Positions 1 through 6,623 are shown, numbered from the stretch's first letter. The stretch is DNA of 7,448 bases from Anaerolineales bacterium UBA832 (GCA_002296125.1 DBHI01000135.1:1-7448); one strand, 5' to 3'. Translations and numbers: made by a program. The notes: a model not told the origin generated them from the sequence alone.

Positions 1-507
1 TTAAAAGCAATGAAATATGCAAAAGAAAGAAATATACCTATATCACTAGACCTCAATCTACGAAACCCATCCAATTCATTATCGAACGAATATAGAAAAG
101 AAATATCTACAGCAATAAATATGGCAGATTACATCCTTGCATCAGCAGAAGATGAAATTTGCACATACACCAACAAAAAAGACTACACAGAGGCATCAAT
201 AGAATTGTCTTCTAATGTACGTACAGTAATTGCAAGATTAGGTGAAAATGGATGTCTCGTAGTAGAGCCAAATAAGACACCCTATCAAATTGAATCATAT
301 AAGGTACCTGTAGTTAATACCCTTGGAGCAGGAGACGTACATAACGCAGGCTTCATTCATGCAATTCTTAATGGAATGAGAATACCTAATGCAGTGAGAT
401 ATGGGAACGCAGCAGCAGCTGTATGCGTATCGGACGAAACTACTACTCAAAATATCAATATTGATCGACTCAACAAAATGATGGGTACTCAAGTCATAGG
501 CATGTAA
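1..507 (+). CDS. PfkB-family carbohydrate/nucleoside kinase, C-terminal part (5' end outside window)
   Basis: The reading frame is open from base 1, so this is the C-terminal part of a longer gene. An ATG at position 10 is internal: the sequence there (residues reading KYAKERNIPISLDLNLR) is the mid-protein strand of PfkB kinases, which normally start about 130-160 residues earlier. PfkB (ribokinase-like) enzymes move a phosphate from ATP or ADP to a sugar, sugar phosphate or nucleoside. Visible signatures are the segment ARLGENGCLV (bases 232-261) and the second PfkB signature NTLGAGDVHNAGF, whose GAGD (bases 325-336) forms the anion hole and carries the catalytic Asp. The usual NxxE motif for Mg/phosphate seems to be replaced by SAED (in LASAEDE), as I align it. 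The TAA stop is followed after 34 bases by a second PfkB gene on the same strand, which suggests co-transcription. The substrate cannot be told from this half. Family assignment is secure; function is open. Confidence 0.9.
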   Translation, partial: LKAMKYAKERNIPISLDLNLRNPSNSLSNEYRKEISTAINMADYILASAEDEICTYTNKKDYTEASIELSSNVRTVIARLGENGCLVVEPNKTPYQIESYKVPVVNTLGAGDVHNAGFIHAILNGMRIPNAVRYGNAAAAVCVSDETTTQNINIDRLNKMMGTQVIGM

Positions 508-533
508 CAACTTCATTCCTGTGCACCTAATCT

Positions 534-537
534 AGGA
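534..537 (+). promoter_or_regulatory. Probable ribosome binding site (AGGA) for the second kinase
   Basis: The sequence AGGA sits four bases before the ATG at 542, in the 34-base gap after the upstream kinase. The spacing is short, but it is the only purine-rich core near this start and it supports the ATG at 542. Confidence 0.45.
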
Positions 538-541
538 TATT

Positions 542-1531
542 ATGAATACAGAAACCGCACCTAAATATATTTTACCAGACAGTCACAATACCAGATCAAT
601 TGATATAGTCTGTCTAGGTTCATTTGTAATAGAACGAGTTTTTAATCTATCGGCACAAATAGGTACAGGTCAAGATCACATTGATATAAATAACATTACA
701 GACACCTATGGTGGATGCGCAACTACTGTAGCATGCATAGCTGCACGATTAGGTTCAAAAACCTCTTTAATAACAAAAACTGGAGACGATAAGGAATGTT
801 TAAGTGCACTAGAAGATTTGGAGAGATCAGGAGTATCTCTAGAGCACGTTATACAATACCCTGACCAACCAGGAACCATAATAAGATTATTAACAGGCCC
901 TCAAGGCAGCTGGAACGCATTAGGATCAGTCAACACTAATCTTAAATTAACAATTGATCACATTCCTCAAGCAGAGTATTTTTCAAATGTGAAAATACTA
1001 CATATAGATGGATACTCTATCATTGGCAAAAAACAAAATTATGAATTAGTACAGGAAACAATACGAAGAGCATTGTTGCATAACTGCATAATATCAATCG
1101 ATGCATGTGTTCCAGCATCCAAGCATCATACAACTACGCTAGTAGATATATTTAGTAGATCGCATATAATCTTCGCAAATCTAGAAGAAGCACAAATGAT
1201 TACTAGCAAAACAAATATAGATGATATTATCACCTCGTATAGATCTTTTCAGCCCGATTTTGGCGTTATAAAAAATGGCAAACATGGGTCACATATAATT
1301 ACATCTAAGGCACATGCGCATATACCATCAATTAGAGCTAAATTCCGAGACTCTATTGGTGCCGGTGACGCTTACGTAGCTGCAATGCTCTATTCTCTCA
1401 CTAATAAGTACAGTCTAATGGATTCTTCCTTAAACGCTACGGCATCTGGGTCACTCGCATGCGAAGGGCACGGATCGCTTAGTAACTACTATACTCTCCA
1501 AGACGTTCAACACAAATTAGACACTCTATAG
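542..1531 (+). CDS. PfkB-family carbohydrate/nucleoside kinase, complete
   Basis: A full-length PfkB-family kinase of 329 residues, within the normal family range. The N-terminal strand (residues 21-34, DIVCLGSFVIERVF) is followed by the first signature region with Gly57-Gly58 and RLG at 69-71. An NxxE-type motif for Mg/phosphate lies in FANLEEAQMI. The second signature DSIGAGDAY carries GAGD at residues 273-276, with Asp276 as the expected catalytic base. An IKNGKHGSHI strand precedes it, as in ribokinase-like enzymes. The fold and ATP side look intact and active. The sugar side differs: the Asp usually found in the first strand (ribokinase-type GxxxxD) appears as Glu31, and the Asn of the GGxxxN motif appears as Thr62. 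The substrate is therefore probably not plain ribose. Its place before two nucleoside-phosphorylase-like genes suggests a nucleoside, ribose-1-phosphate or similar pentose derivative. This is an inference from context. Confidence 0.92.
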   Translation: MNTETAPKYILPDSHNTRSIDIVCLGSFVIERVFNLSAQIGTGQDHIDINNITDTYGGCATTVACIAARLGSKTSLITKTGDDKECLSALEDLERSGVSLEHVIQYPDQPGTIIRLLTGPQGSWNALGSVNTNLKLTIDHIPQAEYFSNVKILHIDGYSIIGKKQNYELVQETIRRALLHNCIISIDACVPASKHHTTTLVDIFSRSHIIFANLEEAQMITSKTNIDDIITSYRSFQPDFGVIKNGKHGSHIITSKAHAHIPSIRAKFRDSIGAGDAYVAAMLYSLTNKYSLMDSSLNATASGSLACEGHGSLSNYYTLQDVQHKLDTL

Positions 1532-1590
1532 TAAAATTAATGCGTATGCAATTAGTTTCACTACATAATCTATGTAAAGATAAATGATCT

Positions 1591-2418
1591 ATGCCTGAAC
1601 AATCCTCATATATCCATAACAAAATGGGCGGCAAACTTAATGACAATCAGATTGCACCCTATGTCATAATGCCAGGAAGCCAAAACCGCATACAAAAGAT
1701 AGTTAAACATTGGGACGAATATCGCATACTGGCTGAACATTACGAATTCCACGTTTGCTCAGGTCTCCTTAAAGGTCAAGAAATTACAGCTTGCTCGACA
1801 GGGATTGGCGGACGCTCAACATCAATAGCAGTAGACGAAATGGCAGCGTTAGGAGCACACACCTTCATTCGCGTAGGAGTTACTGGCGGAATTCAAGAAC
1901 ATATGCAAGTTGGAGACCTAGTTATTGCAACTGGAGCTGTACGTCTAGATAGAACTAGCGAACATTATGTATTTAAAGAATACCCAGCAGTTGCAGACAC
2001 GGAAGTGGTTTGTGCACTTATTTCAGCTGCTAAATCACTAGGATGCGTATATCATGCTGGAATAGTGGCCACTGTATCATCATTCTATGCAGGCCAAGGA
2101 ATAACATGCCATAATGGGTACAGGAACTCTCGTATGGATACGATTGGAGCAGATCTCAAGAACGCAAATGTATACGATTGGGACAGTGAAACTGCTACGA
2201 TTCTAACATTATCAAATTTGTACGGCCTCCGCGCAGGAAGGGTAAACGTAGTAGTCGACGATCCCGACACAGGTCTGTACAATCCTATAGGTGAAGAAAT
2301 GGCAGTTAGTGTAACTAACAAAGCAATTGAAACATTAATGGAGTGGGATAAACATAAAAAAGAAACGGAACAGCCATTTATTTTACCATCCTTACCGCCA
2401 GAAAATTATGAAATCTAG
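1591..2418 (+). CDS. Uridine phosphorylase-family protein (NP-I nucleoside phosphorylase), paralogue A
   Basis: 275 residues, slightly longer than E. coli Udp (253). Family members cleave nucleosides with phosphate to a free base and pentose-1-phosphate, usually as cytosolic hexamers. Compared with Udp from memory, the match runs along the whole protein: His9 (Udp His8), MPGS at 27-30, Arg33 (Arg30), ACSTGIGG at 67-74, IRVGVTGGIQ at 93-102 with Arg94 (Arg91), FYAGQ at 165-169 with Gln169 (Gln166), and Glu200 (Glu198, ribose). Several site residues differ: Asp27 to Ser30, Arg48 to Tyr51, Thr94 to Val97, Arg168 to Ile171, and Met197 to Ser199. The C-terminus carries an extra tail of about 25 polar and proline-rich residues. 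The start is bounded by an in-frame TGA at 1585-1587; no good Shine-Dalgarno is seen. It lies 59 bases after a PfkB kinase and overlaps the next paralogue. A nucleoside phosphorylase or a related base-releasing enzyme is likely; uridine as substrate is unproven. Confidence 0.88.
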   Translation: MPEQSSYIHNKMGGKLNDNQIAPYVIMPGSQNRIQKIVKHWDEYRILAEHYEFHVCSGLLKGQEITACSTGIGGRSTSIAVDEMAALGAHTFIRVGVTGGIQEHMQVGDLVIATGAVRLDRTSEHYVFKEYPAVADTEVVCALISAAKSLGCVYHAGIVATVSSFYAGQGITCHNGYRNSRMDTIGADLKNANVYDWDSETATILTLSNLYGLRAGRVNVVVDDPDTGLYNPIGEEMAVSVTNKAIETLMEWDKHKKETEQPFILPSLPPENYEI

Positions 2419-3208
2419 AGACTATGTGCACAGGAATTTTGGTGGACAATGTTCCAACGGCGATATTGCTCCATACGTAATTGTTACGGGTAGCAAAAGC
2501 CGTACAATAGAGATAGCTTCTAACTTTGATGAATACAAACAAGTTGCAGACGATTATGAATACTTAATTTGTACAGGCTCATTAAATGGTCATCCCATAA
2601 CAGCGTGCTCTACTGGTATAGGTGGCATGTCTGTATCAATAGCTATAGAAGAATTAGCTAATTTAGGAGCCAAAACTATCCTTAGAATAGGAGTAACAGG
2701 CCCTATTCAAAACGAGTTCAACTATGCAGATTTAATAATAGCAAAAGGCGCTGTACGATGGGATGGAACTAGTCATGATTATGTAATGCCAGAATATCCC
2801 GCAATAGCTCATTTTGAAGTCTTTATGGCGTCTATATTATCAGCAAAAGAATTAGGGTACCCTTACAAGACAGGTATTATCGCTGACCTCGCATCATTAG
2901 GGCCTCTATCAGATGAAGGCTACCGATCATTTCTTTCAAACAACACTAAAGTAATGTATGATCAATTAATAAATGCCGGTGTCCTCAACGGAACCGGCGA
3001 AGCATCTACAATGCTAGTCCAATCATCAATGTACAACATCCGATCAGGAGTAATAAATATCAGTTTACAAGACTCAACCAGTCAAACCTGGAATACTAAA
3101 GAAGATTATAGAGTAATTAACTGCGGTATAAAAACAATTTCTATACTCCAAGGATGGGACAATCAAAATTCACAAAACAATATCAAGCATACAGTTCCAT
3201 CAATATAG
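2408..3208 (+). CDS. Uridine phosphorylase-family protein, paralogue B, with divergent base-binding site
   Basis: 266 residues, clearly a duplicate of the preceding gene: about 50 of 94 aligned residues from His8 to Gln101 are identical by my count. It keeps His8, Arg32 and Arg93 (Udp Arg30 and Arg91), ACSTGIGG at 66-73, LRIGVTGPIQ at 92-101 and Glu198. As in its partner, Udp Arg48 is Tyr50 and Thr94 is Val96. It has diverged further in the base pocket: the FYxGQ segment that holds uracil in Udp is replaced by ASLGPLSDEG near 162-171, and the EME ribose motif reads TGE (196-198). Both changes suggest a different base, weak catalysis or a structural role. The ATG lies inside the end of the previous gene (11-base overlap, shifted frame), so translational coupling is likely; no separate Shine-Dalgarno is evident. 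Since Udp-type enzymes share active sites between subunits, a mixed hexamer with paralogue A is plausible but inferred. Confidence 0.85.
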   Translation: MKSRDYVHRNFGGQCSNGDIAPYVIVTGSKSRTIEIASNFDEYKQVADDYEYLICTGSLNGHPITACSTGIGGMSVSIAIEELANLGAKTILRIGVTGPIQNEFNYADLIIAKGAVRWDGTSHDYVMPEYPAIAHFEVFMASILSAKELGYPYKTGIIADLASLGPLSDEGYRSFLSNNTKVMYDQLINAGVLNGTGEASTMLVQSSMYNIRSGVINISLQDSTSQTWNTKEDYRVINCGIKTISILQGWDNQNSQNNIKHTVPSI

Positions 3209-3225
3209 CATATCACAAACAATAG

Positions 3226-3528
3226 TCAGATATCAATAATTAACTCTCCGCCAACTATTTCAATCGAATAACATGGTATACCTCTGGTAGCCGGAAGCGA
3301 TTTTGCTTTTCCGTCCCTAACATCAAATTTAGCACCATGCCTCGGGCATTTAATAGTGTATCCGTCTGTTTCTCCATCAGATATAGATCCGCCATCATGA
3401 GAACAAACATCAGAAATACAATAGTAATCTCCGTTAATATTGAAGACCACTACATTGCTACCTTCCATTTGTATAATTTTTTTTTCACCTACATCAATGT
3501 CTTCTATCTTACAAAGTGCGACTTTCAT
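3226..3528 (-). CDS. Small Rieske [2Fe-2S] ferredoxin at the end of the SUF operon
   Basis: 100 residues, the normal size of a free-standing Rieske ferredoxin (as in ring-hydroxylating dioxygenase ferredoxin components or the NirD type). The cluster motif is complete: Cys42-x-His44 in DVCSHDGG and Cys61-x2-His64 in CPRHGAKFDV. No signal peptide or membrane anchor is seen, so it should be a soluble cytosolic electron carrier. It follows the SufU-type gene by 36 bases on the same strand. Rieske ferredoxins are often annotated as oxygenase subunits, but no oxygenase is nearby here. Linkage to SUF genes suggests electron supply for cluster assembly or repair, or a client protein; this is inference. 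The start ATG has AGGT directly before it and AAGG further up. A run of nine adenines (coding strand) falls in codons 15-18. The gene ends only 17 bases from the end of the convergent phosphorylase-like gene. Confidence 0.93.
   Translation of the reverse strand: MKVALCKIEDIDVGEKKIIQMEGSNVVVFNINGDYYCISDVCSHDGGSISDGETDGYTIKCPRHGAKFDVRDGKAKSLPATRGIPCYSIEIVGGELIIDI
3477..3485 (-). repeat. Homopolymer of nine A (coding strand) inside the Rieske gene
   Basis: Nine T on the plus strand correspond to GAA AAA AAA ATT in the gene (Glu15-Lys-Lys-Ile18). The reading frame is intact through it. Tracts of this length are known sites of polymerase slippage and of sequencing indels. Confidence 0.9.
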
Positions 3529-3564
3529 ACCTAAGCGTATACCTTAATCTAATGGATTCATATT

Positions 3565-3951
3565 TTAATCTTCAACCCACTCCTGCACTCCATATGCCCC
3601 AACCTTAAGTACCTTTAGGCTTAACATAGCGCACTTGAGTCGCACTGGACCTAATTCAATTCCCAACATTTCCAATATGTCATCTCTGGTATAGTCCTTA
3701 ATATCGTCAAGTGTTTTACCCTTAATATCTTCCATCAGCATAGATGCAGAAGCCTGTGATATAGCGCAACCATGACCAGAAAATGCGCATTCAATAATCT
3801 TATTGTCCTTATCCACCCTCAGGTCAATTCTAATCATATCTCCACACAAAGGATTGTCATCCTGGTATGATATATCAGCAGGGTCTAACTCACCGTTATG
3901 TCTTGGATTTTTATAGTGGTCAAGTATTACTTCTCTATACATATCATCCAT
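3565..3951 (-). CDS. sufU: SufU-type iron-sulfur assembly protein (NifU N-terminal/IscU-like fold)
   Basis: 128 residues. SufU receives the persulfide sulfur from SufS and passes it to the SufBCD scaffold; in Bacillus it is a zinc protein rather than a true scaffold. The expected ligands are present: Cys36 in NPLCGD, Asp38, Cys62 in GHGCAISQASAS, and Cys107 in VRLKCAMLSLK. The residue before the last Cys is Lys, as in SufU, where IscU has His. However, the distance from the second to the third Cys is 45 residues. That is close to E. coli IscU (43) and much shorter than in B. subtilis SufU (62), so the SufU-specific insertion is absent. The gene starts 11 bases after sufS, with GGTG five bases before its ATG, which supports co-translation with its desulfurase partner. 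The SufU call rests on the neighbours and the Lys-Cys motif; a scaffold-like role is possible. Confidence 0.9.
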   Translation of the reverse strand: MDDMYREVILDHYKNPRHNGELDPADISYQDDNPLCGDMIRIDLRVDKDNKIIECAFSGHGCAISQASASMLMEDIKGKTLDDIKDYTRDDILEMLGIELGPVRLKCAMLSLKVLKVGAYGVQEWVED

Positions 3952-3962
3952 AATTCACCAAC

Positions 3963-5204
3963 CTATTTAAACATATGTCTTACTTTATCGAGAGAATCAA
4001 CTAGAGCATCCACATCATCAACATCATTGTAAATATAAAATGACGCACGCGCAGTAGCCATCAAACTATATTTCTCATGCAATGGCATAGCACAATGATG
4101 GCCTGCTCTCACGGCAACACCATCAGAATCCAGAACCTGTGCAATATCATGAGGATGAACCCCATCCAACGTAAAAGCAACAACACCCCCACGATACTGG
4201 CTATTACTGGGACCATAAATAGTTACTCCAGGAACCTGATTGACCTTTTCCATTGCATATTTAACCAACGTCTGCTCATGATCCCATATCTTATCCATGC
4301 CAATACCATCAAGATATCTTACTGCCTCACCAAAGCCAATAGCTTCTCCAATCGCTGGTGTACCTGCCTCAAATTTGTATGGTAAATCATTGGGCGCAAA
4401 TGATCTCAAATAAACACGTTTAATCATATCACCTCCACCCAAAAATGGTGGTATATCTTCTAAAATATCACGCCGACCCCACAAGACTCCAATACCGGTT
4501 GGTCCACACATTTTGTGAGCAGAAAATGCCACAAAATCCGCCCCAATTTCATTTACGTCAACTTTCATATGCGGAACTGACTGCGCAGCATCTACCATTA
4601 CAATTGCTCCAGCATCATGAGCCAATGTTGAAATTGTTTTGATAGGATTCACCGTACCCAACACATTTGACATATGGGTTACACTTACCAATTTAGGGCC
4701 ATTATTAAGTAAATTAACATAATGATCCATATCTAAATACCCTTCGTCATCAACATTTATAACATCTATCTCTACACCTAAAGCTTCAGATAGAATATGC
4801 CAAGGGACCAAATTAGAGTGATGCTCCATTTCAGACAATATAACTCTATCTCCAGCCACCAGCTTGCTTCTACCCCATGCATGTGCAACTAAATTAATTG
4901 CCTCAGTAGTATTTCTCAAGAAAATAACTTCCTTCTCTGATGTTGCTCCTATAAATGACGCAATGCATTTCCTAGAGTTCTCATAAGCTGCAGTAGCCTC
5001 CTCAGCCAATGTATGTATACCTCTATGAACATTAGCATTGTGATAGCTATAATATCTGTTGAGTGAGTCCAATACCGCTGCCGGCTTTTGTGAAGTAGCA
5101 GTGGTGTCTAGATAAACTAATGGAACACCAGGATGCACTTCCCGTTGAAGTGCTGGAAAATCCTTTTTTATTACATCAATGTCAATCCCATTATTAATGT
5201 TCAT
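3963..5204 (-). CDS. sufS: Cysteine desulfurase SufS (group II, PLP-dependent)
   Basis: 413 residues, typical for SufS (about 405-415). It removes sulfur from L-cysteine, giving alanine and an enzyme persulfide used to build Fe-S clusters. Pyridoxal phosphate is held by Lys231 in FSAHKMCGPTG. The catalytic cysteine is Cys371 in the group II motif RAGHHCAMPLH. Other family marks are HRGIHTLAEEAT near the N-terminus, SEMEHHSNLVPW, VDAAQSVPHM and FEAGTPAIGEAIG. The N-terminal cofactor-loop segment reads LDTTATSQKP, where most homologues have LDNAATSQKP or LDSAATSQKP; this is mild variation and not a sign of decay. The start gives about 10 residues before the conserved KKDFPAL helix, which is normal. 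It lies 40 bases after sufD and 11 bases before the SufU-type gene, its expected sulfur acceptor. No selenocysteine lyase or other specialisation is apparent. Confidence 0.97.
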   Translation of the reverse strand: MNINNGIDIDVIKKDFPALQREVHPGVPLVYLDTTATSQKPAAVLDSLNRYYSYHNANVHRGIHTLAEEATAAYENSRKCIASFIGATSEKEVIFLRNTTEAINLVAHAWGRSKLVAGDRVILSEMEHHSNLVPWHILSEALGVEIDVINVDDEGYLDMDHYVNLLNNGPKLVSVTHMSNVLGTVNPIKTISTLAHDAGAIVMVDAAQSVPHMKVDVNEIGADFVAFSAHKMCGPTGIGVLWGRRDILEDIPPFLGGGDMIKRVYLRSFAPNDLPYKFEAGTPAIGEAIGFGEAVRYLDGIGMDKIWDHEQTLVKYAMEKVNQVPGVTIYGPSNSQYRGGVVAFTLDGVHPHDIAQVLDSDGVAVRAGHHCAMPLHEKYSLMATARASFYIYNDVDDVDALVDSLDKVRHMFK

Positions 5205-5244
5205 CTTTAATTATCGTCCAGAAAAATACACGTAATTGATAAAC

Positions 5245-6570
5245 CTACATCATCTTATCAACGACAGATTGTTTTAGTCTATTGCGTACGCCTTCGAAAG
5301 GAACTCTCTGCATGATTGGATCAAAAAACCCATCTACTACTACCTTTTTGGCTTCATCAAAGTGTATGCCCCGCGACATAAGATAGAATAGATGCTCATC
5401 CTCTAATCTACTAATAGTAGCTGCATGCGTGCATCTGACATCATCAGCTTGTATTTCTAGTCCCGGAATAGAATCAGCACGAGCCTCCTTAGATAACAAT
5501 AAATTTCTATTAGCCTGAAATCCATCAGTTTTCTGAGCTCCAGGTTCAACATTTATCATGCCCTGCCAAACGGATCTACTATCATCTTTTAAGGCTCCCT
5601 TAAACAACAAGTCACTAGTCTGACCTTCTCCATAATGATTTTGCTGAGTGTCATGATCCATATGCTGGTCCTCAGCAGCAAAATAAAATCCTGACATTCG
5701 ACCCCATGCACCGTCTCCCAACAAATCAAGGTCCAAGAATGATTTCGTAAGCTTACTTCCTATCGCACTAAAAACCCAATCAAACTGACCATTTCGACCC
5801 ACCTGACATCTCTCATGTGAAAAATGATAACATTTGCTACTCAATGACTGAAGCTCTACAAACTTAAACTCAGAGTTATCACCAACATAGACCTCAACAG
5901 TACCTGAATGCAAATGTTCTTCCTGACTATCTGACGCCAATTCATGTGCATAGGTCAATGAAGCGCCATCTTCTACGACAACTACAACTCTAGAAAAATG
6001 GGCACTTTGAGTAAGCCAAAATACGGAGTGTAAAGGTGTAGAAACGGAGACTCCAGCGGGCACATACAAAAATACACCTTGGTCTACAAATGTAGCAGCC
6101 ATTGCAGCGTGCTTACCTGAATCAACATCAACCAATTTTGACAGGTATTTATTTAACAAGTCACTATGCTTGTTAGTAGCAGTAACAAAATCGCAAAAAA
6201 TTACACCTTGTTCCTCTATATCTGCACTAACATTACTGCCAACGACATTTCCGCCAGAAACAACAATCTGGCCACCATGATCATCATCAACCAGAGGATT
6301 CAGTAGATGATTCGGAACGTCTAATTTTATATCCTTTATATTATTATTGTCCGCATAGCCAGACAAAAAACTATTCCAATCAATCCTTTCAATGTCAGTT
6401 CTTCGCCAAGCTTCATCTTCAATTGTAGGAAAATCAATTCCATTAAATATTTTTCGTGCCTTCTTTCTCTGATCTACGTACCAATCACCATCGCCTAATT
6501 GCCTACTCAAATTTACTAACTGCGAATCTGTTATTTCAATTACATTTTTATGGTTATTTCTTGATGTCAT
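5245..6570 (-). CDS. sufD: Fe-S cluster assembly scaffold subunit SufD
   Basis: 441 residues, similar to E. coli SufD (423). SufD pairs with SufB and two SufC ATPases in the cytosolic SufBC2D scaffold, where it helps iron entry and cluster formation at the SufB-SufD interface. The N-terminal helical part (about 1-80, with EDEAWRRTDIERIDW) is followed by the right-handed beta-helix core and the conserved C-terminal helical region ending FFDPIMQRVP. The conserved histidine matching E. coli SufD His360 is His382 in RCTHAATISRLEDEHLFYLMSRG. The absence here of the SufB cysteine and of its HEA motif separates it from SufB. The start is supported by a strong AGAGGG four bases upstream. It lies 68 bases downstream of sufB and 40 bases upstream of sufS, so one operon is likely. 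Confidence 0.96.
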   Translation of the reverse strand: MTSRNNHKNVIEITDSQLVNLSRQLGDGDWYVDQRKKARKIFNGIDFPTIEDEAWRRTDIERIDWNSFLSGYADNNNIKDIKLDVPNHLLNPLVDDDHGGQIVVSGGNVVGSNVSADIEEQGVIFCDFVTATNKHSDLLNKYLSKLVDVDSGKHAAMAATFVDQGVFLYVPAGVSVSTPLHSVFWLTQSAHFSRVVVVVEDGASLTYAHELASDSQEEHLHSGTVEVYVGDNSEFKFVELQSLSSKCYHFSHERCQVGRNGQFDWVFSAIGSKLTKSFLDLDLLGDGAWGRMSGFYFAAEDQHMDHDTQQNHYGEGQTSDLLFKGALKDDSRSVWQGMINVEPGAQKTDGFQANRNLLLSKEARADSIPGLEIQADDVRCTHAATISRLEDEHLFYLMSRGIHFDEAKKVVVDGFFDPIMQRVPFEGVRNRLKQSVVDKMM

Positions 6571-6574
6571 TCAT

Positions 6575-6580
6575 CCCTCT
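6575..6580 (-). promoter_or_regulatory. Strong Shine-Dalgarno (AGAGGG) for sufD
   Basis: On the coding strand AGAGGG is followed by ATGA and then the sufD ATG. This is the clearest ribosome binding site in the window and fixes the sufD start. Another ATG at 6572-6574 lies within the spacer but is out of frame. Confidence 0.7.
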
Positions 6581-6607
6581 ATATTAACTATATTTACCAT
6601 GAAAATA

Positions 6608-6623
6608 CGCAAAAGTTATTGCG
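6608..6623 (-). other. Small hairpin in the sufB-sufD gap
   Basis: In the 68-base gap between sufB and sufD the transcript can form a five-pair stem, CGCAA with TTGCG, around a six-base loop (TAACTT), extendable by one G-U pair and followed by TATTTT. It is too weak to be a convincing terminator. It could be a processing or partial attenuation site, or chance. Confidence 0.25.

Noticed and set aside
10..12. ATG at position 10 as the start of the first kinase
   Set aside because: The frame stays open to base 1 and the protein begins mid-domain, so the start lies outside the window.
295..516. Minus-strand open frame of 73 codons opposite the first kinase
   Set aside because: It lies opposite well-conserved kinase sequence including the GAGD motif, is Cys/His/Ser-rich in an antisense-like way and resembles no family.
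1532..1590. Possible promoter or hairpin in the 59-base gap before the phosphorylase genes
   Set aside because: There are AT-rich stretches resembling a -10 box and an imperfect TGC/GCA repeat, but no matching -35 box or stable stem; not enough to call.
2085..2321. Minus-strand open frame of 78 codons opposite phosphorylase paralogue A
   Set aside because: It is fully inside a conserved gene on the other strand, with no ribosome binding site or recognisable domain.
1..3208. Pseudouridine degradation operon (PsuK plus PsuG)
   Set aside because: A PfkB kinase is compatible with PsuK, but the neighbours are NP-I family proteins and no PsuG-type glycosidase is present in the window.
3227..3240. 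GATATC palindrome near the convergent gene ends as a terminator
   Set aside because: It is only six bases, has no loop and no T-run, and is expected by chance in AT-rich DNA.
3337..3534. Plus-strand open frame of 65 codons opposite the Rieske gene
   Set aside because: The Rieske reading on the other strand has all four cluster ligands; the opposite frame has no family features.
4077..4642. Two plus-strand open frames (102 and 65 codons) opposite sufS
   Set aside because: Both lie opposite the catalytic-Cys and PLP-Lys regions of an intact desulfurase and are antisense shadows.
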